Translations under genes and position numbers: made by a program
Part shown: positions 1 to 5,968 of the stretch, piece by piece
How the letters are laid out: each line of letters opens with the position of its first letter
Numbering within the stretch: position 1 is the first letter of the stretch
Notes under the pieces: generated by a model
Database searches by the model: none
What the model was told of the DNA's origin: nothing
The model's input: the letters and a program-made list of their open reading frames with translations, nothing else
Assembly: GCA_026990815.1 (NCBI GenBank)
Contig: JALXCS010000110.1
Span: 1-5,968 of the forward strand
DNA: 5,968 bases
Reading direction: 5' to 3'
Source of the DNA: Methylomonas sp.
Lineage (GTDB): Bacteria > Pseudomonadota > Gammaproteobacteria > Methylococcales > Methylomonadaceae

Positions 1-1
1 G

Positions 2-7
2 TATAGT
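2..7 (+). promoter_or_regulatory. Possible -10 element upstream of iscR
   Basis: The hexamer TATAGT differs from the sigma-70 consensus TATAAT at one position and lies 33 bases before the iscR start codon. That would give a leader of about 25-30 bases. The matching -35 element, and most of any IscR operator, would lie left of the window, so neither can be tested. The surrounding DNA is A+T-rich, so a chance match is quite possible. Confidence 0.25.
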
Positions 8-29
8 TATTACTATTAGATTTAGTGAT

Positions 30-34
30 GAGGA
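30..34 (+). promoter_or_regulatory. Ribosome binding site of iscR
   Basis: GAGGA lies six bases upstream of the GTG at 41. It supports that GTG as the start and fits the protein beginning MRLTTKGRYA, the normal IscR N-terminus. Confidence 0.7.
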
Positions 35-40
35 TAGTCC

Positions 41-535
41 GTGCGATTAACAACGAAGGGCCGTTACGCGGTAACAGCAATGCTGGATTTGGCAATTCAT
101 AGTGAGACAGTTCCCGTTACACTGACCGATATTGCAACACGACAAACCATTTCCTTATCTTATCTTGAGCAATTATTTGCAAAGTTGCGTCGTTCAGGAA
201 TGGTTACTGGAATTAGGGGACCTGGTGGTGGTTATAAATTAAGCAGAGACGCGAAAAATATCAATGTTGCGGAAATAATTGCAGCAGTAGATGAACAAAT
301 TGACTCAACAAAATGTGCTGGAAAAGGTGATTGCCAGAATAATCAAGCCTGTTTGACGCATGAGTTGTGGATAGGGTTGAGTCATCAGATTCGTGATTAT
401 CTTGAAGGTATCAGCCTCGGTGATTTATTACAAAAAAGCAGCGTAAAAGAAGTAGCGAAACGTCAGGAAGGGGATGCGAAAAAGATTCTTGATACGGCTT
501 TGCGTTACCGGGAAACCAGACTGGAAAATGCTTGA
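41..535 (+). CDS. iscR: Fe-S cluster-sensing Rrf2-family regulator IscR
   Basis: IscR is a cytoplasmic Rrf2-family transcription factor that binds a [2Fe-2S] cluster and, in E. coli, represses its own isc operon when loaded. The 164 residues match the usual length (162 in E. coli). The N-terminal winged helix (about residues 1-65) starts MRLTTKGRYAV and includes the wing stretch RGPGGGYKL (59-67). E43, which in E. coli IscR controls discrimination between operator classes, is kept in YLEQLF. The cluster ligands are all present at E. coli numbering: C92, C98, C104 and H107. This separates it from NsrR and from cysteine-free Rrf2 proteins. The start is GTG, supported by GAGGA six bases upstream. 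It is the first gene of a three-gene plus-strand group, 86 bases before the desulfurase. Autoregulation is likely by analogy, but the operator is outside the window. Confidence 0.95.
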   Translation: MRLTTKGRYAVTAMLDLAIHSETVPVTLTDIATRQTISLSYLEQLFAKLRRSGMVTGIRGPGGGYKLSRDAKNINVAEIIAAVDEQIDSTKCAGKGDCQNNQACLTHELWIGLSHQIRDYLEGISLGDLLQKSSVKEVAKRQEGDAKKILDTALRYRETRLENA

Positions 536-621
536 TTTTTCTACTTTCCTGGCTGTTTGATTGGTACCTGCCGGATTCGATACTCAAGTACATTGTTTAA
601 TTTTCCTGGTTTTTAATCCCC
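536..621 (+). other. iscR-iscS intergenic spacer without a visible Shine-Dalgarno
   Basis: This 86-base spacer is pyrimidine-rich at its end and has no purine-rich ribosome binding site before the TTG at 622. The 8-mer TTTCCTGG occurs twice, at 545-552 and 602-609. GGATT (573-577) could pair with AATCC (615-619) just before the start codon, but that five-pair stem is weak. No intrinsic terminator is seen, so read-through from iscR is expected. A poor promoter-like pair (TTGATT at 557-562, GATACT at 579-584, spacer 16) is present but not convincing. Confidence 0.5.
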
Positions 622-1731
622 TTGATCTATTTCGATCATAATGCAACGACATCTCTCGATGAGCGGGTTGTGGAGGCAATGCTTCCTTTTTTGCAGACAT
701 TTTACGCCAATCCTTCCAGTTTGTATCGAGCAGGACGAGTCGTTCGTAGTGCACTTGATGTGGCTCGGGAGCAAGTCGCAGGTTTAGTGAATGTAAAGCC
801 ATCACAGGTCATATTTACTAGTGGTGGAACGGAATCGAATAACTTGGCAATTAAGGGTATAGCTTCAGTCCAAAAAATTGCTGTCTCGGCTATTGAACAC
901 CCTTCGGTATTGCAGGCGGCATTTTCTTTGCTGAATACCAATATAGTTGTTGAAGAAATACCTGTAAACAAGGATGGCTTGTTTGAGAAGCAGGCTATTG
1001 AGAGACAGGTAAAATCCGGAGTCGGATTGGTTTCATTAATGCTGGCAAATAATGAAACCGGGGTAGTACAGGATATTGAAACAATTTTTGGTTTTCTAAG
1101 ACAACATCAGATAATAATTCATACTGATGCAGTTCAGGCAGTAGGTAAAATACCAACGGACTTTCATAAAACCGGCGCTCATTTGATGTCATTGTCCAGC
1201 CATAAAATTTATGGTCCAAAAGGGTGTGGAGCTTTAATCATTGATCATGGGGTAACATTACAGCCGCTATTATATGGAGGTGGCCAGGAATTTGGTTTAC
1301 GAGCTGGTACAGAAAATGTTGCTGCAATTATCGGTTTTGGTTGTGCAGCTGAAATTGCCAGAAACAGTTTGCAAGAAAGACATGAAAAATTATTAAACCT
1401 CAGAAGATATTTGGAGTCTGAGTTAAACACAATTGATGGAATTCGAATTTTTTCTGAGCATCAAAAACGCTTGCCGAATACTGTGCAATTTGGTTTGCAG
1501 GAAATAGATGGAGAAATGTTGTTGATGCAATTGGATAAAAAGGGTATTGCTGTCTCAAGCGGTTCAGCCTGTGCAAGTGGTGGCGGTGAGGCAAGCCATG
1601 TTCTGAAAGCAATGGGTGTCGAGGAATCTTTGGCTAAAAGTGCAATACGTATCAGCTTGGGTTGTGAAAATACCCGGGATGAAATAGATATTTTTATTAA
1701 AACCCTAAAATCATTGATTTTAAAAAACTAA
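622..1731 (+). CDS. iscS: Group I cysteine desulfurase, NifS/IscS type, short C-terminus
   Basis: This PLP enzyme takes sulfur from L-cysteine, leaving alanine, and holds it as a persulfide for Fe-S assembly or tRNA thiolation. The 369 residues keep the whole active site: H93, D169, Q172, PLP lysine K195 in SSHKIYGPKG, and persulfide C317 in SSGSACASGG. All sit exactly 11 residues before their E. coli IscS equivalents. The long loop after C317 marks group I, not SufS. Stretches such as RAGTEN (227-232), ANNETG (142-147), HTDAVQAVGK (167-176) and RLPNT (283-287) read more like NifS than E. coli IscS. The protein ends 52 residues after the catalytic Cys against 76 in E. coli IscS, so the IscU-binding tail is missing. 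The start must be TTG at 622: the family N-terminus YFDHNATT follows at once, an in-frame TAA lies at 598-600, and the next in-frame ATG (679) would remove it. Being between iscR and iscA supports the iscS name; nifS-like is equally fair. Confidence 0.92.
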   Translation: MIYFDHNATTSLDERVVEAMLPFLQTFYANPSSLYRAGRVVRSALDVAREQVAGLVNVKPSQVIFTSGGTESNNLAIKGIASVQKIAVSAIEHPSVLQAAFSLLNTNIVVEEIPVNKDGLFEKQAIERQVKSGVGLVSLMLANNETGVVQDIETIFGFLRQHQIIIHTDAVQAVGKIPTDFHKTGAHLMSLSSHKIYGPKGCGALIIDHGVTLQPLLYGGGQEFGLRAGTENVAAIIGFGCAAEIARNSLQERHEKLLNLRRYLESELNTIDGIRIFSEHQKRLPNTVQFGLQEIDGEMLLMQLDKKGIAVSSGSACASGGGEASHVLKAMGVEESLAKSAIRISLGCENTRDEIDIFIKTLKSLILKN

Positions 1732-1734
1732 TTC

Positions 1735-1741
1735 AAGAGGT
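1735..1741 (+). promoter_or_regulatory. Strong ribosome binding site of iscA
   Basis: AAGAGGT sits four bases before the ATG at 1746, inside the 14-base gap after the desulfurase stop. It contrasts with the desulfurase gene, which has no such site, and suggests iscA is translated more strongly from the same message. Confidence 0.75.
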
Positions 1742-1745
1742 CAAT

Positions 1746-2069
1746 ATGGCAATTTCATTAACTAAAAATGCGGCAAAACAAATTAAAAAACAAATTTCGA
1801 GCAGAGGTAAAGGGCTTGGCTTAAAACTGGGTGTCAAGGAAGCTGGCTGTACTGGTTTTGCTTATGTTCTGGATTATGCCGATAAACTGGAAGAGGGCGA
1901 CATTGTTTATGAGCAAAATAATGTCAAGGTCATTATTAATGAAAAAGATCTGAAATTTCTTGACGGGACTGAAATTGATTTTCGTCGTGAAGGTATTAAT
2001 GAAGCATTCAAGTTTAATAATCCAAATGTGAAAGATACTTGTGGTTGTGGAGAAAGCTTTGCAATTTAA
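1746..2069 (+). CDS. iscA: A-type Fe-S carrier IscA
   Basis: IscA is a small cytoplasmic HesB/IscA-family protein that binds iron or [2Fe-2S]/[4Fe-4S] clusters and passes them to apo-proteins. The 107 residues equal the E. coli IscA length. The three conserved cysteines are C35 (in KEAGCTGFAYVL) and C99/C101 in the C-terminal CGCGESF motif, at E. coli numbering. The segment KFNNPNVKDTCGCGESF is close to E. coli IscA and argues for IscA over ErpA or SufA. It starts with ATG behind a strong Shine-Dalgarno, 14 bases after the desulfurase, so the two are almost certainly co-transcribed. In the standard isc order iscU comes just before it and hscB-hscA-fdx after it. Here neither is present: the next gene is a convergent efflux pump. 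Confidence 0.95.
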   Translation: MAISLTKNAAKQIKKQISSRGKGLGLKLGVKEAGCTGFAYVLDYADKLEEGDIVYEQNNVKVIINEKDLKFLDGTEIDFRREGINEAFKFNNPNVKDTCGCGESFAI

Positions 2070-2098
2070 ATTCTTTTGCATCTTCAGATAAGTAACCA

Positions 2099-2146
2099 CT
2101 TCCGCCCTGTTAACGATACCGAATGTAAGCAGAAGCGGGGAGGAAG
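2099..2146. other. Imperfect hairpin between the converging operons
   Basis: CTTCCGCCCT (2099-2108) can pair with GGGGAGGAAG (2137-2146): five pairs, one G-A mismatch, then three G-C pairs and a closing T-G, around a 28-base loop. No T-run follows the stem on either strand, so it is not a standard rho-independent terminator. It lies in the 131-base gap after iscA (2070-2200), which otherwise holds no gene I can support. Its role is unknown, and a chance structure is possible. Confidence 0.35.
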
Positions 2147-2183
2147 GTCCAGTAGTATTATCCAGAATCCGACAATCACCAAG

Positions 2184-2209
2184 AAAAAACGGTATGTTTG
2201 TTATTTTTT
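2184..2209. terminator. Weak A/T-only bidirectional terminator candidate
   Basis: AAAAAA (2184-2189) and TTTTTT (2204-2209) face each other across 14 bases at the 3' end of the pump gene, so each strand has an A-run followed by a T-run. The converging layout makes a shared terminator reasonable. There is no G+C-rich stem, however, so it is unlikely to work well alone. Confidence 0.2.
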
Positions 2210-5200
2210 GAAAATGCCAAATCGTAAAAGGATTGCTGGGAGAAGCAGTAAATTCAGCAAGGTTGAGGAGATCAGGCCACCAATAATGATTGTTGCCATG
2301 GGCCCCATAATTTCACGCCCAGGATTATCGCTATTAAAAGCAATTGGAAACATTGCTAGTGCAGTTACCAAGGCAGTCATTAATATTGAAGGTAATCTTT
2401 CCTGGGCGCCTTGTATTGCTGTTGTCTGATCCCAGCTTTTCAAATCGTGATTGATTAAATACTGATAATGCGATAGTAACATGATGCTATTGCGTACCGT
2501 AATTCCGAACAAAGTAATAAAACCGACTATTGACCCAACTGATAAAGTAGCTCCAGTTAAAATAATTGCAGCTACACCTCCGATTAGGGAAAAAGGTAAA
2601 TTGACCAGTGTTAGCAGTACATGCCAATAACTTTTGATTGCCAGATAAATTAAAATCAATACACCGATGCCAGCCAATAAAGCATTAACGATTAAGGTTT
2701 TTCTGGCTTGGGATTGCTCGAAAGCAGCACCGGTAAATTCAGGATACGTATCAGCAGAAAAAGAAATTTCAGAAAAAATCCGTTGTTTTAGCTCACTGAC
2801 AAATGATTCTACATCCCGAGCAACAACATTGCAGGTAATCGTTTGTTTTCTCTGCGCATTCTGGTGAAGAATATTGTAACGGCCCTCATTGAAGCTGATT
2901 ATTGCAATGTCTTCCAATTGGATTAATGTTTCATCCATAGTCCGAATCGGTAATTTTGCAATAAGGTCTGGTTGTTTTTTTAATGATGGAGATAGTGTCA
3001 CCGAAACATTATGAAAACGATTTCCATCATAAATTTTTCCTGAAATATACCCCTCATAAGCTGCTTGTATGGTATCAAGTACTTCAGCTGCCTGAACTCC
3101 TCTAAGAGCCATTTTAGTTAAATCCAATTGAATTTGTATCTGTGATGTACCTTGCGGCGAGCGTAATTGGATATTTTCCGCACCGGGGGTGGCTTGGACT
3201 ATTGCTGCAATTCGTTTAGCCTTCTCATCTAGTTCATTTAAATCATTGCCATAAATATTTATGGCAACAGGAGAAGTATACCCGGAAATAGTTTCATCAA
3301 TACGTTCAGTCAAAAAGGTATTGGCTTCGTAAACAATTCCTGGAAAGGTTTCAAGGATATCCTTGATTTTTTCAAGAATCTGTTGCTGCTTATAGCCTGA
3401 TGACGGGTTTAAGCGAATTTCAAATTCACTATAGTGACTACCGTAAGTATCTGCTCCACGTTCAGCACGGCCAGCCCACTGAGAAACAGATTTAACGCCA
3501 GGGATTTTCAGAAATTGCCGAGTAAGCATTTGGCCCGTTCTAATTGATTCTTGCAGAGAAGTGCCTGGAATACTGGTTGTATGAACAATATAATGACCTT
3601 CTCTCAAGTCAGGAAGAAAATCTCCGCCAAGAGAATATAAAGGTAATAGCGCCAAACAAAATAAAAACATACTAATGCTCAATAAGATTTTAAAATGTTT
3701 GAAAACCAGCAACATGGTTTTTTTATAGACTGGATTTAACCAAAGCAGTAACGGAGAATGTTTTTGTTCTTGGGAAGCTTTATCGAGGAGTAAAAAACAT
3801 AGAGCGGGCGTGACAGTTAGCGCAATCAATAATGACGTGAAAATGGCGATAATGTAGGAGTATCCAAGAGGGGCGAACAATTTGCCAGCAATCCCAGACA
3901 AGGATAATAGAGGAACAAAAACCAGCGCTACTATAAAACTGGCATACACAACAGAACTACGAACCTCCAGCGATGCAGTAAAAATAACTTGCTGTGTTGG
4001 TTCCGGTTTATTTTTTAACTGATTCTCCTGCAATCGACGGAAAATGTTCTCAGTATCTATAATGGCATCATCCACTACTTCCCCTAAGGCAATAGCCAAA
4101 CCTCCTAAAACCATAATGTTTAAATTGGTTCCGGTTTCAAGCAAAATTAAAATTGCTCCAATCAATGACAGGGGAATAGCAAGGGCAGAAATAACAGCAG
4201 TGCGGAAATTATAAAGAAATAAATACAGAACAATAAGAACAAAAAAACCCCCAAGTAATAAATGCTCCGAAACATTGCGGAAAGATGTTTCAATATAATC
4301 GGCTGGACGAAATAAATTGGGATAGAAAATTATTTCTTGCTTTGAAAAAATAGTTTCAAAACCTTCCAGGGCATGCTCAATTGCATGGGTAACGGTTAAT
4401 GTGTTGGCTCCATACTGACCAATGATCATCATCACAATTCCTGGTTTGCCCATTATTTGGGCCGCGCCAATGGGAGGCTCAGGTGCAAATTGAATAGTTG
4501 CGACATCAGCAAGGGCAATTTGTTGGCCCTTGACACGTTTTACAATGATTTTTTCAAATTGCTTTGGTTTTATGGGTGAGCCAGTAACTTGCAGGGTGAA
4601 ACGTTGATTGCTATTTTCCAGGAATCCAGCCCCCTGAATTTTACCGGCTTGCTTGACTGCTTGGGCAATGTCGATAATAGAAAGGTTAAACCGGTGTAAT
4701 TGTGTCGGGATAATTTGGATTTGTAACTGCTTGATTTCACCGCCAAATACATTGACATCCGCGACTCCCGGTACGGTAAGAAGTCGCGGCACAATCGTCC
4801 AGTCAACAAGGCTACGCAGTTCCATCAAGCTCTTGCTGTTGGAATTTAGACCGATGGTAAGAACCGTTGCTGATGAGGAAGATAACGGTAAAACAATAGG
4901 TGATTTTGAACTTCCTGGTAATTGTCCTTCCAGTTGTGTCAAACGTTCACTAACTTGCTGCCTGGCATGATAAATATCGATATCATCAGAAAAAATTGCT
5001 GTAATAATCGAAAGTCCCTGAATGGATTCAGAACGAATTGATTTCATACCGATCAGTCCGGCAATGCTGTTTTCAATAGGCTGGGTGACGAGAACCTCAA
5101 CCTGCTCTGCAGAAAATCCGGTCGATTCAGTTTGAATAGTCACTTGGTTGGGTGAAAATTCCGGAAAAATATCTAACCCAGCATGAAGAAAACGGTAGCT

Positions 5201-5281
5201 TCCATATCCAAACAACAAAACCGCCAGAATCAGAACAATGCCGGAATTGCGTATTGAAAAACGAACTAAACCTGCAAGCAT
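2201..5281 (-). CDS. CusA/CzcA-family (HME-type) RND efflux pump, inner-membrane subunit
   Basis: This is the proton-driven inner-membrane component of a tripartite efflux system, which works with a periplasmic adaptor and an outer-membrane channel. The 1026 residues are full length for the family (CusA 1047). The layout is the RND repeat: TM1 (about 14-33), a large periplasmic loop (34-338), TM2-6 (340-497), TM7 (about 533-549), a second periplasmic loop (550-860) and TM8-12 (863-1018). The N-terminal stretch GLDIFPEFSPNQVTIQTE (35-52) is typical of the heavy-metal branch. TM4 reads GEVVDDAIIDTEN (400-412) with acidic D404/D405, the likely proton relay. TM10 has GFITLFGITVRNSIML (920-935), with R930-N931 near where CusA carries a glutamate. 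Neither periplasmic loop shows an obvious methionine cluster, so copper or silver export should not be assumed. The ATG lies three bases after the adaptor stop (TAG-GTC-ATG), implying translational coupling. Substrate is unknown: a divalent metal is plausible, an organic compound is not excluded. Confidence 0.9.
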   Translation of the reverse strand: MLAGLVRFSIRNSGIVLILAVLLFGYGSYRFLHAGLDIFPEFSPNQVTIQTESTGFSAEQVEVLVTQPIENSIAGLIGMKSIRSESIQGLSIITAIFSDDIDIYHARQQVSERLTQLEGQLPGSSKSPIVLPLSSSSATVLTIGLNSNSKSLMELRSLVDWTIVPRLLTVPGVADVNVFGGEIKQLQIQIIPTQLHRFNLSIIDIAQAVKQAGKIQGAGFLENSNQRFTLQVTGSPIKPKQFEKIIVKRVKGQQIALADVATIQFAPEPPIGAAQIMGKPGIVMMIIGQYGANTLTVTHAIEHALEGFETIFSKQEIIFYPNLFRPADYIETSFRNVSEHLLLGGFFVLIVLYLFLYNFRTAVISALAIPLSLIGAILILLETGTNLNIMVLGGLAIALGEVVDDAIIDTENIFRRLQENQLKNKPEPTQQVIFTASLEVRSSVVYASFIVALVFVPLLSLSGIAGKLFAPLGYSYIIAIFTSLLIALTVTPALCFLLLDKASQEQKHSPLLLWLNPVYKKTMLLVFKHFKILLSISMFLFCLALLPLYSLGGDFLPDLREGHYIVHTTSIPGTSLQESIRTGQMLTRQFLKIPGVKSVSQWAGRAERGADTYGSHYSEFEIRLNPSSGYKQQQILEKIKDILETFPGIVYEANTFLTERIDETISGYTSPVAINIYGNDLNELDEKAKRIAAIVQATPGAENIQLRSPQGTSQIQIQLDLTKMALRGVQAAEVLDTIQAAYEGYISGKIYDGNRFHNVSVTLSPSLKKQPDLIAKLPIRTMDETLIQLEDIAIISFNEGRYNILHQNAQRKQTITCNVVARDVESFVSELKQRIFSEISFSADTYPEFTGAAFEQSQARKTLIVNALLAGIGVLILIYLAIKSYWHVLLTLVNLPFSLIGGVAAIILTGATLSVGSIVGFITLFGITVRNSIMLLSHYQYLINHDLKSWDQTTAIQGAQERLPSILMTALVTALAMFPIAFNSDNPGREIMGPMATIIIGGLISSTLLNLLLLPAILLRFGIFKK

Positions 5282-5287
5282 GACCTA
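5279..5287 (-). promoter_or_regulatory. Adaptor stop / pump start coupling junction
   Basis: On the minus strand the junction reads TAG-GTC-ATG. The only Shine-Dalgarno-like bases (AGG) overlap the adaptor stop and sit very close to the ATG. The pump is therefore probably translated by ribosomes finishing the adaptor, which would keep the two subunits in step. Confidence 0.55.
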
Positions 5288-5968
5288 ATCATTATCATCT
5301 TCTTCTGGGATCTGGTTACGAAATTCTTCGGCCAGAAGAACTTGGGCACCGGTTTTGACAATTTTTTTTCCGAACAGGGTGGTATCCTGGACAAAATAAT
5401 TATTGCCGGCTATTTTTGGTACGGTTAAAGGGTAGCGAGCAAAGGTCATTGGCCTGGTTTCCAGATAAACAAAAGATTGACCAAAATACCGCACCAATGC
5501 ACTGTCAGGAATCAATACACCAAAAAGTTGTGTCTGCTGAGGTATCCATGCAGTTACGTGCATTCCAATTCTTAATCTGGCATCGTTTGCGAGAAAAAAA
5601 TAACTTTCGCCCTGAGTCAAACCGCGCACTTTAGGTGATGAACCAATTAATTTAGCAGCAACCGCCTGATTTCTGATACCAGCTTGATGGATATAGATTC
5701 TGGATGTTGTTGTCGATAAAGTGTTATTAGCTGGCAGCGATACCAAGATTATTTTTTTATTTCCGGAAAGTATTGAATTTAGCTCTTTGGGGTCTGGTGA
5801 AGTGACCCAGTCGTGAAGGTCAGTACCCCAATCAAGAAGAATCACTTGCTTTGCCAATTCCAAAGCCAAGTGAGCTGTTTGTAATTGCATTTTGCTGCGG
5901 CGCCATTTTTCTAACTGTTCTTGTAATTTACGCTTGGAAATGGCTTTTTTGCGATACAGTTTTTGGAG
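5285..5968 (-). CDS. RND periplasmic adaptor (membrane fusion protein), 5' end outside window
   Basis: This protein would link the RND pump to an outer-membrane channel across the periplasm. The reading frame is open to the right edge, giving 227 visible C-terminal residues. The methionine at 5890 is internal, because 26 in-frame codons precede it and continue the same charged helix. Residues 1-45 of the fragment (rich in K, Q, E, L) look like the end of the alpha-helical hairpin. A beta-barrel-like part follows, with LRIGMHVTAWIP (132-143). The membrane-proximal part includes GVLIPDSALVRYFGQSFVYL (150-169), the usual adaptor pattern, and GAQVLLAEEF (207-216) near the end. The C-terminus is acidic (PEEDDND). 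Signal peptide, lipobox and first lipoyl half cannot be judged. No His- or Met-rich metal site is visible. The gene lies directly upstream of the pump in one operon. Family assignment is firm, substrate is not. Confidence 0.85.
   Translation of the reverse strand, partial: LQKLYRKKAISKRKLQEQLEKWRRSKMQLQTAHLALELAKQVILLDWGTDLHDWVTSPDPKELNSILSGNKKIILVSLPANNTLSTTTSRIYIHQAGIRNQAVAAKLIGSSPKVRGLTQGESYFFLANDARLRIGMHVTAWIPQQTQLFGVLIPDSALVRYFGQSFVYLETRPMTFARYPLTVPKIAGNNYFVQDTTLFGKKIVKTGAQVLLAEEFRNQIPEEDDND

Noticed and set aside
1..40. IscR operator upstream of iscR.
   Set aside because: Only 40 bases are visible and they do not show a full type 1 or type 2 IscR site. Any operator is probably left of the window.
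557..584. Possible separate promoter for the desulfurase (TTGATT, 16-base spacer, GATACT).
   Set aside because: Each box matches consensus at only four of six positions in A+T-rich DNA. Read-through from iscR explains expression without it.
2137..2150. GGGGAGGAAGGTCC resembles the conserved GGGGAGGAAAGTCC stretch of RNase P RNA.
   Set aside because: The gap is only 131 bases, far shorter than rnpB, and I see no second conserved region or matching P4 partner. A chance resemblance is most likely.
2148..2182. tRNA-like 3' end (ends in ATCACCA).
   Set aside because: No acceptor, anticodon or T-arm pairing can be drawn around it.
2076..2429. Plus-strand open frame of 117 codons after iscA.
   Set aside because: Most of it lies antisense to the C-terminal transmembrane part of the RND pump, it has no good ribosome site, and the peptide shows no recognisable pattern.
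4653..4970. Plus-strand open frame of 105 codons inside the pump gene.
   Set aside because: It is the antisense shadow of a well-conserved RND periplasmic domain, with no ribosome binding site or family resemblance.
5285..5890. Adaptor gene starting at the ATG at 5890.
   Set aside because: The frame stays open for 26 further codons to the window edge and continues a charged helix typical of the adaptor hairpin, so this methionine is internal.

Overview
The window looks like chromosomal DNA from an A+T-rich gammaproteobacterium. The best clue is an IscR and an IscA whose metal-binding cysteines fall at exactly the Escherichia coli positions (C92/C98/C104/H107 and C35/C99/C101). A Legionella/Coxiella-type relative is a guess only; nothing here fixes the genus. 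No insertion sequence, CRISPR array, tRNA or rRNA is visible, and no stretch over about 130 bases lacks a gene.

Left half, plus strand: a compact iron-sulfur cluster biogenesis group. It holds iscR (GTG start, 41-535), a group I NifS/IscS-type cysteine desulfurase (TTG start, 622-1731) and iscA (ATG start, 1746-2069). IscR would sense Fe-S status, the desulfurase would supply sulfur from cysteine, and IscA would deliver iron or clusters. The scaffold iscU, which normally lies between iscS and iscA, is absent: only 14 bases separate the two genes. hscB, hscA and fdx do not follow either. The desulfurase also ends about 24 residues early, lacking the C-terminal tail that E. coli IscS uses to hold IscU, and parts of it read more like NifS than IscS.

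Right half, minus strand: a heavy-metal-type RND efflux operon read towards the isc genes. The window cuts into a periplasmic adaptor (membrane fusion protein, 5285-5968, N-terminus outside). Three bases after its stop comes a complete 1026-residue CusA/CzcA-family RND pump (2201-5281). An outer-membrane channel gene would be expected upstream, beyond the right edge. The pump's membrane motifs differ from copper/silver CusA, so its substrate is left open.

The two operons converge on a 131-base gap (2070-2200) that holds an imperfect hairpin but no convincing intrinsic terminator. I see no clear undescribed system. The points most worth following up are the scaffold-less isc cluster, its short desulfurase and that gene's poor translation start.
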